DNA of 64,000 nucleotides from UBA9926 sp018645765. GTDB lineage: Bacteria > Pseudomonadota > Gammaproteobacteria > Pseudomonadales > Azotimanducaceae. A program made the position numbers and the translations under genes. Location of the stretch: contig CASIBO010000002.1 of assembly GCA_949372755.1 (NCBI GenBank), positions 1 through 64,000 of the forward strand, read 5' to 3'. The notes under the pieces are model-generated. The model did not search any database. It was given only the letters and a program-made list of their open reading frames with translations, and was not told the DNA's origin. Positions 8,477 to 17,852 of this stretch are shown one piece after another (position 1 is the stretch's first letter; every line of letters starts with the position of its first letter).

Positions 8477-9689
8477 CAATCGCTTAGTGATATTGCGGCG
8501 CTGCGGCAATACGTCTTAAGGCAATTCTTGCCGGTTTTTCCAGGGCATTTGCCGGTAACCGTCAAAAATTTGGTGCTCGATCAAAGCCGCCAGAATGCGA
8601 CGTGAACAATGCGGCAAAACGCCCGCTTTTGGGGTCTTGAATTGCCTTAAAAGTCTGTGTTGTGTGTCAGAAACGAGATGGTCTGCCGCTGCTTTCGTCT
8701 AAGACGCGCTCTTATGACGCGCTCTGCAATCAACGCCCGAACAGATCACGGCCAGGTCATCATCCAAGGATCGCCTTGGCTAACGGGCTCGCTGCCGCGC
8801 AGGATCTGCAGATGATGAACGCCCCCAGATCGGGCCAACCTGATCGTCTTTTATCGACGGTGTTCTGCTGGATTACCGATAACGGGCTTGGGGCCTTTTA
8901 CACAACGACCACGCTGCGGCGCTGCGTTCACCCGCCAAGGTTATGGCTTAACAGATTCTTGGCGCCCAGGCGCCATCGCTGGGACCTCAGGTATCAATAC
9001 CGTGACCAACCTCAGCGCAGCAATGTTGGCGCAGGCGCGCCTTGACCGTTTCGCCCTTGCGTCCAGAGCTTGGCGATTGGCGCTCGCGCTTTATCGCGCT
9101 AGATCCAGTTTCAAATGCTTTTAACACCAATCACGACGTCATGACTGGAACCGGCAAGCCTTGGCGCTTTGAGCCATTAATAAGACGCTTGGGATTAGCG
9201 ATAACGCCAGTTTTGGTTTTTAGCCCGAGGTCACCCAGAACCTCGCGTGTTGAATGCAAGCCCAAACATTAACTCAAGGAGGACGGCGCAAGATGCCGTG
9301 CGGCGCGACCAGTACCATCTTGGTTCACATGGCTTTTGACGAGAACCCCGACCCTTTCGGTCTTTCAACTCTGACACAAAGCTTATCCTGGGTCCTGGGA
9401 TCTCGGTTTTCATTCACGACGCCTTATCGTTTAGCCCTCTCGGGCTTTGGCATTCAACATCACCCGCGGAACGAACCCCGGTCGAGCCGGGGCTCTGATA
9501 ATCCGCCAAAGCCCAAGCTTCGCGCGCTCCACCACTGCCCTAGCCATGTGGCTTAGGCGACTCATGACCAAAACCAGACTGGCCAGCCTCGCGCGAGCCG
9601 TTAAACCGGGGTTTACGGTCCTCAAAAGCGTCCACCCGTTCGCCGAATGTCCTCTCAAAATCCGAAGACAACGCCCCAAGCTAATAGGT
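8477..9689. other. Non-coding gap between divergent flgB and flgA
   Basis: About 1.2 kb with no credible gene. Open frames here are short, overlap each other on both strands and show no recognisable domain. In many gammaproteobacteria cheV and/or cheR lie in this position; I see no recognisable remnant of either. Visible structures are a 6-bp hairpin (CCCCGG/CCGGGG, 9476-9492) with no T-run, and a second copy (9435-9449) of the 15-mer CCCTCTCGGGCTTTG that also occurs in the flgB leader (8405-8419). Confidence 0.6.
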
Positions 9690-9704
9690 TGGCATGCAAA
9701 TTGT
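9690..9704 (+). promoter_or_regulatory. Possible weak sigma-54 promoter of flgA
   Basis: TGGCATG-CAAA-TTGT keeps the invariant GG at -24 and the correct spacing, but has GT instead of GC at -12. It lies 87 nt upstream of the flgA ATG on the correct strand. A sigma-54 control of flgA would match the operon opposite. The -12 mismatch makes this tentative. Confidence 0.4.
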
Positions 9705-9791
9705 ATTGATATAGATCAGTTTGGAGACCTTTGCAGGACAACAAACTCAGCGAAAAATTAATTAAATGTTTTATTTCAATAGGTTAACGAC

Positions 9792-10556
9792 ATGAAAACG
9801 ATAGATTCAGGTCAGACGCAGACAATCAACAACAACCGCTTCGTCAAAACATTGACGCGCTTTCTGGTTTTGGCAACCGCCGCCGCCACGTTTTCGCCAA
9901 GCTTCGGCAATCGCACCGGCTTTGAATCTCGCGATTCAATTTTTGCTGCCGCCCAAGAGGGGGTCATGCGATTACCCGAGATCAGCGCCTTGTCGAACCC
10001 CCAGATTAGCGGCAGCAAACTCGATAATCGGGTTCGGTTGGCCGCCTGTCCAGGCCCGCTGATTGCGGAGCCGGCCAATCGATCCTTTCGAGGCGGCCGA
10101 CTGACCATGAAAGTCTCTTGCGAGACTCAAATCTCCTGGTCGATTTATGTACCGGTCACGGTGACCTCGGACATCACAGTAGTGAGAGTCAATCGAAGCC
10201 TCGCCCGAGGTTCTATTTTAAACGAGCGAGATCTACAGGAACTCATCGTGCAACGCGCGCCAGGACATTTACCGATCATTAATCATCTTGAAGAAGCCAT
10301 CGGCACGGCGCTAAAACGACCCTTAAGGGAAGGCACAGAGCTCCAACACAGCATGCTCGAGGCGCCCGTCATCATTAAACGGGGCGAACAAACCGTGATC
10401 GAGGCGGGAAATGATCAGTTTATGGTCCGTATGACCGGCAAAGCGCTGCAGGATGGCGCCATTGGCGAGCAGATTCGGGTCCAAAATATCGCCTCAAAAC
10501 GCACGATTCAAGGCGAAGTTCAGGCAAATGGCAGTGTTGCAGTCTTGCAATGGTAA
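9792..10556 (+). CDS. flgA: Flagellar P-ring assembly chaperone FlgA
   Basis: 254-aa periplasmic protein that assists FlgI polymerisation. It has a long N-terminal export signal (hydrophobic segment FLVLATAAATFSPSFG). The SAF-type C-terminal domain is clear: VTVVRVNRSLARGSILNERD-like region, LQELIVQRAPGHLPII, EEAIGTALKRPLREGTELQ, then IKRGEQTVIEAGNDQFMVRM and the family end ASKRTIQGEVQANGSVAVLQ. flgM and flgN follow on the same strand, but flgM has its own sigma-28 promoter in the gap. Confidence 0.93.
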   Translation: MKTIDSGQTQTINNNRFVKTLTRFLVLATAAATFSPSFGNRTGFESRDSIFAAAQEGVMRLPEISALSNPQISGSKLDNRVRLAACPGPLIAEPANRSFRGGRLTMKVSCETQISWSIYVPVTVTSDITVVRVNRSLARGSILNERDLQELIVQRAPGHLPIINHLEEAIGTALKRPLREGTELQHSMLEAPVIIKRGEQTVIEAGNDQFMVRMTGKALQDGAIGEQIRVQNIASKRTIQGEVQANGSVAVLQW

Positions 10557-10563
10557 AAAAAAC

Positions 10564-10590
10564 TAAAGTTTTGTGAAATAATGTCGATAA
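10564..10590 (+). promoter_or_regulatory. Sigma-28 (FliA) promoter of flgM
   Basis: TAAAGTTT at 10564-10571, 11 nt, then GTCGATAA at 10583-10590. The consensus is TAAAGTTT-N11-GCCGATAA, so there is one mismatch and perfect spacing. It starts only 8 nt after flgA ends and lies about 50 nt before the flgM ATG. This is the expected autoregulatory class-3 control of the anti-sigma factor by the sigma factor it inhibits. Confidence 0.9.
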
Positions 10591-10642
10591 CAACGGTACG
10601 CCTAGAAATCTTTCGGCGGCGCAACGATAGGAATGACTTGAA

Positions 10643-10936
10643 ATGGCCATAGAAATTAAGCCAACTCAGACTGGGGTCACCCAGTCGCTGATGCAAAAGC
10701 CCCTCAAGGCTGAGGCGGCAGCAGATGCAACCAATCGTACTACGAGGACCGATACGGTCACCGTGACCAGTGCTGCGGAAGACCTTATTGAAATGGAAAA
10801 GAAGCTTTCAAACCTGTCTGGCTCTGATGAAGCGCGCGTTGCTTCAATTAAGGAGCAGGTGCAGAACGGATCTTTCCAAATCGATGTGGCAAAAATTGCA
10901 GAGAAACTGATCCAGCAGGAACAGGAACTGCTTTAA
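10643..10936 (+). CDS. flgM: Anti-sigma-28 factor FlgM
   Basis: 97-aa negative regulator that holds FliA until the hook is complete and is then exported. The N-terminus is polar and disorder-prone. The C-terminal half contains the sigma-binding helices (VTSAAEDLIEMEKKLSNL, SDEARVASIKEQVQNGSFQI, DVAKIAEKLIQQEQELL). Length and layout match the family. It is preceded by a sigma-28 promoter and followed after about 37 nt by flgN. Confidence 0.93.
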   Translation: MAIEIKPTQTGVTQSLMQKPLKAEAAADATNRTTRTDTVTVTSAAEDLIEMEKKLSNLSGSDEARVASIKEQVQNGSFQIDVAKIAEKLIQQEQELL

Positions 10937-10973
10937 CCTGAAGTATCGGCGCCCCTTATATCAGGAGTGCCTT

Positions 10974-11465
10974 ATGAACCAATTTGAACCTCATCAGTTT
11001 CGAACTGCGCTGGCGAACTTGTTGTCTGCGCAGCAAGGGTTGCTGACAACCCTTGACGCGCGCATTCAAGATGAGCGCACGGCCTTAAACAATCGGCAGA
11101 GCGAAACCCTGTTTAAGCTCGCAAACGAAAAACAAACCCTCATGGCCGACCTTGAGAAGTACCTCCAGCAGAGCAAAACGGTTGTCGAGCATTTGAAGAA
11201 ACAAATGCCGCAGGCGAGCACGCGGGAGATCTTTGAATGGTGTGACCCCTCTGGCGCGCTCGATCAACTGCGCCTAGAGGTGATGACCCTCACCGATGCG
11301 TGTTTGAGTAACAATCAGCATAACGGCATTCAGGTCCGGCGGCAGGCGCACCAAGTCCACCGCGCCCTAACCACCCTACGCGGTGAGGACCCGCAACTGA
11401 CCGGTTACGGCGCTAAGGGCGAAAACTTCCAAGGCCACAAGGCCCGCAGTCTCGGCAAAGCCTAA
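10974..11465 (+). CDS. flgN: FlgN-type flagellar export chaperone
   Basis: 163-aa mostly helical protein next to flgM, the usual location of flgN, the chaperone for FlgK and FlgL. LLSAQQGLLTTLDARIQDER and LFKLANEKQTLMADLEKYLQ form the long amphipathic helices typical of the family. The C-terminal tail (YGAKGENFQGHKARSLGKA) matches the conserved FlgN end with its glycine turn and basic residues. A ribosome-binding site (CAGGAGTG) precedes the ATG. Confidence 0.88.
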   Translation: MNQFEPHQFRTALANLLSAQQGLLTTLDARIQDERTALNNRQSETLFKLANEKQTLMADLEKYLQQSKTVVEHLKKQMPQASTREIFEWCDPSGALDQLRLEVMTLTDACLSNNQHNGIQVRRQAHQVHRALTTLRGEDPQLTGYGAKGENFQGHKARSLGKA

Positions 11466-11637
11466 TCGATTAAACGTCGTCAGAGGGCCTTTAAAGTCCC
11501 GCGGCTTAGAAGCCCAAGTAAACGCCGAAACATCGCTACCGGACGAGAGGCCACCCACGCAAGACTGCAGGGTGGCTTGCAGGCTCCTTCCCTGCACCGT
11601 ATTTTTATCTATATATAGTCTTAAAAGAAAGTAAGCA

Positions 11638-12927
11638 CTAACTTATCGACTCTAGGCCACACCAATTTGCAGTGAATAATGCCAAGGTTTTAGTGATTCG
11701 CCGGATCGATTCAATACTGACCCGCTCATTAAACCCGTGAATATTATCCGAGTGCGGCCCATACACGAGACACGGTGTGTCGGCATAGAGCGCAAAGACC
11801 CGAGCGTCCAGATACGCCAACGACGTGATTTCAGGCAGGGCCGTTTGCATGACCGACTCGTGCACGGTCGCCAATAACGCCTCGGCATCGCTACCGGGGG
11901 CGAGCTCATAACCCTCAGTCAGGAACCCATTGAATTCAACCTGCGGCGGGTTGTTCGACAAAAATGGGTGCTGGCCCGCCGCGCGCTGTAGAAAATCCTC
12001 TATTGCCCGAGCCTGCTCTTTGGCATCCTCACCGGGATAAATGCCGGTTCTCACATCAAAAGTGCACCAAGCCGGGACCGAGCTCGCCCAATCACCGCCT
12101 TCAATTTTACCAACATTCACGTTAATCGGCTTTTCAAACGCCGCAAATCGCGGAAATTCTGCTTTCTTGGCGTTGCGTTCCGCCTCAAAAGTCTTCAAGG
12201 CTTGCATCAAATAAGCCGCCGCATCAATCGCATTGGCGCCACTACTGGCCGAGGCCACGTGCACCGGGTAGCCCCGCACGTGCACCTGAAACCAGATAAC
12301 GCCCACATTGGCCCGGACCAAGGCTTCGCCCACCGGCTCCGGAATAATGGCGGCATCCGCCTGATAACCCCGAACCAGCGCCGAGAGCGCCCCATTGCCG
12401 GTGCATTCTTCTTCGGTCACTGATTGCACATAAACCGGTGCAGCAGGTTGAAACCCGGCGCGGGCCAGCGCATCCAAGGCAAACAGGTTCGCTGCAAGAC
12501 CCGCCTTCATATCACCGGCACCGCGACCATAAAGCCAGTCGCCATCCCGATGTGGCTCAAAGGGCGGCGCATCCCACAAGGCTTTGGGCCCCGTTGGCAC
12601 CACATCGACATGCCCGTTCAGAATCAAGGAGCGCCCGGTTTGCTGCCTGGGCCGATGCGTTGCAACCACGTTAATGGCCTGGTCGTAATCGTGCGCGATC
12701 GGGGAAAACCCCGGATGGTCCGCGATATCATCCCGCTCAATGCGCCAACGATCGAGCGCATAACCCCGCTTGCGATAAGCCTCGAACAAGAAATCCTGGC
12801 AGGTGCCTTCTTGCCCTCGGGTTGAAGGAAAACGAACCAACGCTTCGGTGAACTGCAATTGGGCCTCGAAGGCCGCGTCGACTGACTGTAAAATCGCCTC
12901 GCGCAGCGCGCTCGGTAACGTTGGCAT
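11638..12927 (-). CDS. M20-family metallo-deacylase (ArgE/DapE/ACY1 type)
   Basis: 429-aa cytoplasmic zinc hydrolase that removes acyl groups from N-acylated amino acids or related amides; the exact substrate cannot be read. The M20 metal and catalytic motifs are all present: LILNGHVDVVPTGP (His, Asp), YGRGAGDMKAGLAANL (bridging Asp) and VTEEECTGNGA (catalytic and metal Glu); the C-terminal His is in VYGPHSDNIHGFNE. I place the start at ATG 12927 behind a G-rich stretch; an upstream TTG at 12948 would add 7 residues. It lies 23 nt after the DUF481 gene and is probably co-transcribed. Confidence 0.85.
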   Translation of the reverse strand: MPTLPSALREAILQSVDAAFEAQLQFTEALVRFPSTRGQEGTCQDFLFEAYRKRGYALDRWRIERDDIADHPGFSPIAHDYDQAINVVATHRPRQQTGRSLILNGHVDVVPTGPKALWDAPPFEPHRDGDWLYGRGAGDMKAGLAANLFALDALARAGFQPAAPVYVQSVTEEECTGNGALSALVRGYQADAAIIPEPVGEALVRANVGVIWFQVHVRGYPVHVASASSGANAIDAAAYLMQALKTFEAERNAKKAEFPRFAAFEKPINVNVGKIEGGDWASSVPAWCTFDVRTGIYPGEDAKEQARAIEDFLQRAAGQHPFLSNNPPQVEFNGFLTEGYELAPGSDAEALLATVHESVMQTALPEITSLAYLDARVFALYADTPCLVYGPHSDNIHGFNERVSIESIRRITKTLALFTANWCGLESIS

Positions 12928-12950
12928 ACCGGCAACCCCCCCAATCAAGA

Positions 12951-13751
12951 CTATTTTTTGAACTTATAGGTAATCCCAGAAGAATACCGCAAATTTTGCG
13001 CATCAACGCCCGATAAGGGATTGCTGTCATGATCAAACGCAACCGTTAAGTCCATCGAAAAAGTCTGCGTTAACTGGGTTTCGAATTTAATCATCGCAAT
13101 GCTTCTTAAATCGCTCGGATCAGAAAACTTCGGCTGGACATAAGCCGACAAACTCAAGGTCGATGCATTGGCCAGGCTCAACGGAATCTCCGCAGTCAAA
13201 TACAGATTCGCTCGATAGTTCGTCTCGGTGGTTGCTAAATCCACAAACTGCTCCCGCTCTGCAAAACCGCCAAGCCCCAGCAGCACTCTCCTCTGATTTG
13301 GGCTGCGGGTTTCAAATCGGTAGCCCACACCAATCAAGTGTCGGGCATCCAGTTTTTGAAATCGATCCTGCTGGGTTTGTAAAAACCCCTCAACACCGGA
13401 CCGGCCGGTGAGCGCTTTCACATACCGAGCATGTAAGAAGCGATTGTCCGCAGTGTCTGCCCCACCCGAGTCTGCTTTGGCATAGCTACCGATTAACAAA
13501 ATTGTTTGATTTTCGCGACGCCACAGTTGGTGCCCTTCCAGTGAGAAAGACTGCCGCGAATCATTGCCGCTGGCGCCACTAAAATCGACCGAGACCACGC
13601 TGAGCGTGGCAGCCTCGGGCGCTGCATAATACTCATCATGCACATCTACAATGCCGAGCGTCGTGAGGGGCAAAATCGGTAAACATAACAACAGGCAACT
13701 CGCGAACAACTTGGATCGCAAGTGGTGGGTTGCTACAGGCATAGGCTTCAT
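12951..13751 (-). CDS. DUF481-like outer-membrane beta-barrel protein
   Basis: 266-aa secreted protein. From ATG 13751 it has a signal peptide (MKPMPVATHHLRSKLFASCL then LLCLPILPLTTLG). The body consists of alternating beta strands and ends in SSGITYKFKK, like the YdiY/DUF481 salt-induced outer-membrane family. Internal strands such as ARHLIGVGYRFETRSPNQRR and LYLTAEIPLSLANASTLSLS alternate hydrophobic residues as in barrels. An upstream in-frame start at 13910 would run into the divergent transporter gene and lacks a signal peptide. Function of the family is poorly known. Confidence 0.7.
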   Translation of the reverse strand: MKPMPVATHHLRSKLFASCLLLCLPILPLTTLGIVDVHDEYYAAPEAATLSVVSVDFSGASGNDSRQSFSLEGHQLWRRENQTILLIGSYAKADSGGADTADNRFLHARYVKALTGRSGVEGFLQTQQDRFQKLDARHLIGVGYRFETRSPNQRRVLLGLGGFAEREQFVDLATTETNYRANLYLTAEIPLSLANASTLSLSAYVQPKFSDPSDLRSIAMIKFETQLTQTFSMDLTVAFDHDSNPLSGVDAQNLRYSSGITYKFKK

Positions 13752-13873
13752 ACTCGATACTCGATTTCGTTCGCCGCATTTTGACGGGATGATGTTCCGG
13801 ACGCAAACGCTGGCTGCATACCCAGATGCCTTTAAAGCACGTATGATGCGGACAAACATCGCTCGAGCACCGC

Positions 13874-15295
13874 ATGTCAAACCCAGCGCCAAATCAAGTC
13901 GATTTTTCAACCAAACTGTATTATGGCTTTGGCGCGGTCGCCAACGGCGCGACGGCTAATGGGTTTAACTACCTGCTTTTGTTTTACTACAGCCAAGTAA
14001 TCGGCCTGCGAGCCGACCTGGTGTCACTCGGCATCCTCATTGCACTCGTGTTTGATGCCGTCTCGGATCCGATGGTTGGGTATATCTCGGACAACTTCCA
14101 GTCTCGGCTAGGCCGCAGGCATCCGTTTATGTATGGTGCTGGCGTGCCGGTTGCCGCTGCTTACTTTTTTCTGTGGTCACCCCCGGATTTGCCCGAAACC
14201 CAACTGTTTTTATATTTCGTTGGGATGAGCGTGCTCATCCGAACGCTGATTACCTTTTATGAAATTCCCGCGACGGCACTCGTTGCCGAGCTCACAGACA
14301 ACTATGACGAGCGCACCAAGCTCATGAGTTTTCGATACTTCTTTGCCTGGTGGGGCGGCCTGACCATGGCGGTCTTGAACTACCTGGTCTTTTTGCCTGA
14401 AGAGAAGGGCGGCCTGGAGTACATTCAAGGCTGGCAGAACTACGGCCTCACTGCCTCGATCATTATTTTTATCTCGATCTTCGTGTCTGCTGCAGGAACT
14501 CACCGCCACATCCCCAATTTAAAGCAGCCGCCACCCAAAACAGCGTTCAGCTTTCAGAAAACGGTCGGCGAACTCAAAGAAACGCTTTCGAACCGCTCCT
14601 TCTTTGCGCTGTTTATCTCGGCCTTGTTTATGGCGGTGGCGTCCGGTGTTTCAACCTCGCTCAGCATCTATTTTTCACGGCATTTTTGGGAGCTCACGAG
14701 CAGCCAAATTGGTTACATGAACCTGCCCTACTTCTTATCCGCACTCATCGCGCTGGGGGTTGCGCCTTGGATCTCGACCAAGCTCGGCAAAAAACGCGGC
14801 GGCATGCTCACCCTTGCCATCTCGTTTGGCATGGCGCCGATGCCCTATATCCTGCGCCTGCTGGGTTGGTTTCCAGAAAATGGCACCGACGCCCTTTTCT
14901 GGACACTGGTGGTATTTAACGCCCTTGAAGTGACGCTGATTATTATTGCCGCCTCTTTGGTCGCCGCAATGATTGCCGATATTGTCGAGGACAGTGAGGT
15001 TAAAACCGGTCGCCGATCCGAAGGTATTTTCTTTGCGGCCAACAGCTTTGCGCAGAAGGCCGTGAACGGTCTTGGGGTCGTTGTGGCCGGGCAAATTTTA
15101 GCCATAATCCAATTCCCAACCCAGGCGAAGCCCGGCGACGTGCCAGCAAGCACCATAGCCGACCTTGCGATCTACTACATTCCGGTGATCTTCTTCTTTT
15201 ATATTCTGGCCCTGGCCGTTTTGTCGTTGTACAAGATTAATCGCGCGGGACACGAGGCCAATCTCCGGCAACTGGCAGACTCACAAAACCCTTGA
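13874..15295 (+). CDS. GPH-family (MelB-like) MFS symporter
   Basis: 473-aa inner-membrane transporter with about 12 hydrophobic segments. Signature of the glycoside-pentoside-hexuronide:cation symporters: KLYYGFGAVANGATANGFNY at the N-terminus, LVFDAVSDPMVGYISDNFQS with RLGRRHPFMYGAG, and the middle loop with DNYDERTKLMSFRYFFAW. Such proteins move sugars or sugar-like compounds with Na+ or H+. The substrate is unknown. It diverges from the DUF481 gene with a 122-nt shared promoter region. Confidence 0.88.
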   Translation: MSNPAPNQVDFSTKLYYGFGAVANGATANGFNYLLLFYYSQVIGLRADLVSLGILIALVFDAVSDPMVGYISDNFQSRLGRRHPFMYGAGVPVAAAYFFLWSPPDLPETQLFLYFVGMSVLIRTLITFYEIPATALVAELTDNYDERTKLMSFRYFFAWWGGLTMAVLNYLVFLPEEKGGLEYIQGWQNYGLTASIIIFISIFVSAAGTHRHIPNLKQPPPKTAFSFQKTVGELKETLSNRSFFALFISALFMAVASGVSTSLSIYFSRHFWELTSSQIGYMNLPYFLSALIALGVAPWISTKLGKKRGGMLTLAISFGMAPMPYILRLLGWFPENGTDALFWTLVVFNALEVTLIIIAASLVAAMIADIVEDSEVKTGRRSEGIFFAANSFAQKAVNGLGVVVAGQILAIIQFPTQAKPGDVPASTIADLAIYYIPVIFFFYILALAVLSLYKINRAGHEANLRQLADSQNP

Positions 15296-15676
15296 GGGCC
15301 ACTGGCAAGACGCGTTATCCCGTGAACCACAATCAAAGGGCCACGGTAACCCGATCGGCCTTGAGCGGTGGACACCGCCGTTACTGCGATTCAATACAGC
15401 GTGGGCGCGGCGTTGGGCCACGCCAGAAACCCGCTCTTTTGCCGCGCCGACAGCGTCCGTTGCGATGACTTAGCGACCAGTGCGCGGCCCCAAAATCAAA
15501 CATCGACCTTGACGCGACCCAAAAATTCAAAATACACCGACTTTTATGCCGCCGACCCTTAATTGCCTTATAATCGGCCTTGCCGCTCTGCCATGGCGTG
15601 CAGGCTTTGAGCGCCCAATCGCGACAAAACCCACCCTGGCGCCCGTTTAAAGCCCGCCCAATAGGAAACCAACCGC
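15296..15676. other. Intergenic region before hslO
   Basis: No credible gene. A perfect TATAAT lies at 15569-15574, about 100 nt before hslO, without a good -35 at 17 nt. A short hairpin GCGGT/ACCGC near 15366 lacks a T-run. No sigma-32-like promoter was recognised. Confidence 0.5.
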
Positions 15677-16546
15677 ATGCAATCTGATTCTTCCAGTCGA
15701 TTTTTGATGGCGAATGCCGACATTCGAGGTTACCTGCTGCAGCTCAATGCGACTTATGCCGACAGCCTCAGTGCAACGGATTACCCCCTGCCCATCCGAA
15801 TTTTGTTGGGAGAGTTTCTTGCTGCCGCGGCCCTGTTGTCAGAAACCATTAAATTCAAAGGTCGGTTGCTGCTGCAGGTTAAGGGCCTTGAAAAAATCAC
15901 CCTGCTGGCGGCCGAAGCCAGCAGCGAGCGCAGTCTGCGCTGCGTCGCCCGGTTTCAGGATTTATCCGATGGGGATACCCCAGATTTTGAAGCTTTGCTC
16001 GGCGATGGCACGCTGGTCGTCACGATCGAGCCCGAGCATGGCGAGCGCTACCAAAGCTTGGTGCCGTTAACCGCGCCCAATCTTGCGCAATGCCTCGAGT
16101 TTTACTTTGGCCAGTCGGATCAGCTTGGCACCCAGATTATGCTGCATTGCGATGGCGAGACCGCAACCGGATTCCTCCTTCAGCAGTTACCCGCTCAGTT
16201 AGAAACAGATAAAACCAAACGGGCAGATCAGTGGCAGCACTTTAGTATTCTTGCCGGAACCCTCACCCACGCCGAGCAGATCGCACTTTCGGAAGCCGCT
16301 CTCTTAAAACGTTTATTCGTTGAAGATGTCGTGGAGTTGTTCCCACCCAAAGCACTCCGGTTTGCCTGCACCTGCAGCCGCGCCCGGATGGCGAATGCCC
16401 TGATTGCCTTGGGAGAAGCCGAGCTGCAAAGCTTACTGGCCGAGCAAACCGAGCTGACCTTGAATTGCGAGTTCTGCGGCGCGCAGTATGAACTCGATGG
16501 CGAAGCTATTGCCGCCGAGGCCCGAGGCGACCGACCCGCGCACTAA
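15677..16546 (+). CDS. hslO: Redox-regulated chaperone Hsp33
   Basis: 289-aa cytoplasmic holdase activated by oxidative unfolding. The C-terminal zinc switch is intact: C231-T-C233 followed by C264-E-F-C267. The N-terminal part contains RILLGEFLAAAALLSETIKF, then RLLLQVKGLEKITLLAAEAS, typical of Hsp33. Length matches the family (290-295 aa). The ATG is preceded by AATAGGAAACC. It appears to be a single-gene unit. Confidence 0.96.
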   Translation: MQSDSSSRFLMANADIRGYLLQLNATYADSLSATDYPLPIRILLGEFLAAAALLSETIKFKGRLLLQVKGLEKITLLAAEASSERSLRCVARFQDLSDGDTPDFEALLGDGTLVVTIEPEHGERYQSLVPLTAPNLAQCLEFYFGQSDQLGTQIMLHCDGETATGFLLQQLPAQLETDKTKRADQWQHFSILAGTLTHAEQIALSEAALLKRLFVEDVVELFPPKALRFACTCSRARMANALIALGEAELQSLLAEQTELTLNCEFCGAQYELDGEAIAAEARGDRPAH

Positions 16547-16639
16547 CCCGCGCCCCCTAAACCAGCATTCAATCCATGCGCGGCTTGAGCGGATTGCCGC
16601 TCAGCACACAGGCATCGGCACTCGATCCCATTCTTATAT

Positions 16640-17602
16640 TTAAGTCATTTTTCGTTCCGTTCGAAGGAACACAAAGAAACAGGCCGTCGCGACCGCCGAC
16701 AAAAGATGCCAAATACCATGGGCTTGAATCAGCGAATCTGGATTGCACCAAGGATGCGCGGGCTTGCCCGTTTGCCAAATGGCAAACGCCAACAGGTAGC
16801 TGCCCATCCCCATAAAGAACCAAGGCCAGTAATTGCGTCGACCGGAAGGCGCATGCGGGGCCAAGAGGCCCGGCACCCAGAACAGCACGACCCACCAATA
16901 CCGAGCGGGCTCGTCCCACATTTCAAGCGGCGTGATCCCAAAGATCCCGGCAACAGCGAACCCCACCAGCCCCGAGAGCCACCGAAAATACTGCGCGTGA
17001 AAGCGGTACAGGACTTCAGAGATCACCCAAAAGGCAATCGATAACCCAAAGAAATCGAGATTAATCCCCAAACCCCAACCGTAGACGGCGCGGCCAACCC
17101 CGTAGACCAGGACAAGCCCCGTATAAATGCTCAGTAACCGGATGCTCGTCCATCGTCCCATTGCGCCAACATTGATCAACCACGGGATTAGGATATACAT
17201 CACCATACTGAGATTATCGGCCCACCCACCCCACCCGGTGTGGGTGCCGTGCATGAGTAAAGATCCCGGGCCAAGCCAGATCGCAGCGCCAGCATACAAA
17301 AGCGCCACCGGGTTGTGGCCAAACATGAGGCCTTGCCGGCCAGCACGGACATCACCGCCTAAACACCAGAGCATCCACAACCCTGCCACCATAAACCCAA
17401 GGTTGCTCAGCGCATTCACCGGCTCATGAAAAAGCCCAGGCTGAACCCGCTCACACCATCGGGAGACTTCGCCAACCGCTTGCTCAACCGCTGCCGGCGT
17501 GCCCCAACCATTCCAACCCACAATGGTGTAGCCCACAAAAAAGAGGATGCTTGCGAGCAAGCCCAATTGAAATGGCCGATAGGCGCTGGCACGGGTATTC
17601 AT
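16640..17602 (-). CDS. Ceramidase-like integral membrane hydrolase (CREST superfamily)
   Basis: 320-aa polytopic membrane protein. It carries the alkaline-ceramidase/CREST metal-site motifs: C50-E51 then HEPVNALSNLGFMVAG (E60, N63, S66, N67), GPGSLLMHGT with S114 and H118, D129 in WADNLSMVMYI, and a C-terminal AHGIWH (H295 and H299, the HxxxH pair). These enzymes hydrolyse ceramide-type amides or related lipids with a Zn ion inside the membrane. The bacterial substrate is not known from sequence. No obvious operon partner. Confidence 0.8.
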   Translation of the reverse strand: MNTRASAYRPFQLGLLASILFFVGYTIVGWNGWGTPAAVEQAVGEVSRWCERVQPGLFHEPVNALSNLGFMVAGLWMLWCLGGDVRAGRQGLMFGHNPVALLYAGAAIWLGPGSLLMHGTHTGWGGWADNLSMVMYILIPWLINVGAMGRWTSIRLLSIYTGLVLVYGVGRAVYGWGLGINLDFFGLSIAFWVISEVLYRFHAQYFRWLSGLVGFAVAGIFGITPLEMWDEPARYWWVVLFWVPGLLAPHAPSGRRNYWPWFFMGMGSYLLAFAIWQTGKPAHPWCNPDSLIQAHGIWHLLSAVATACFFVFLRTERKMT

Positions 17603-17852
17603 GACGTCTTGATTCCTGTTAAGCCCTGACCGGTGAGTTTCTCGAAGACCGCTCTAAAATGGAAGGGGTTATGATCTCGAGCCAAGGCCTCGCGGCCTGT
17701 CAACACCAAGAAAAACACTCGAAGGCATAACCCGCCGAACCTTTTAGACCAAAGGACAACCCTAAGGACCCAGAGCGCAGGCCGGCAACGCTGCGTCCCG
17801 CGGACAGCAAGGATCCTCGTTTTCGAAAAACCCACTCCGCAAGCTGGCACGC

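Noticed and set aside
9433..9446. Terminator AGCCC/GGGCT in the flgB-flgA gap
   Set aside because: Stem is only 5 bp and is followed by just three T residues; no gene ends here.
8662..9761. Several overlapping open frames in the flgB-flgA gap
   Set aside because: All are short, occur on both strands, show no family motif and lack ribosome-binding sites; treated as non-coding.
13752..13910. Longer N-terminus of the DUF481 gene
   Set aside because: It would overlap the divergent transporter start and would put 53 residues in front of a clear signal peptide.
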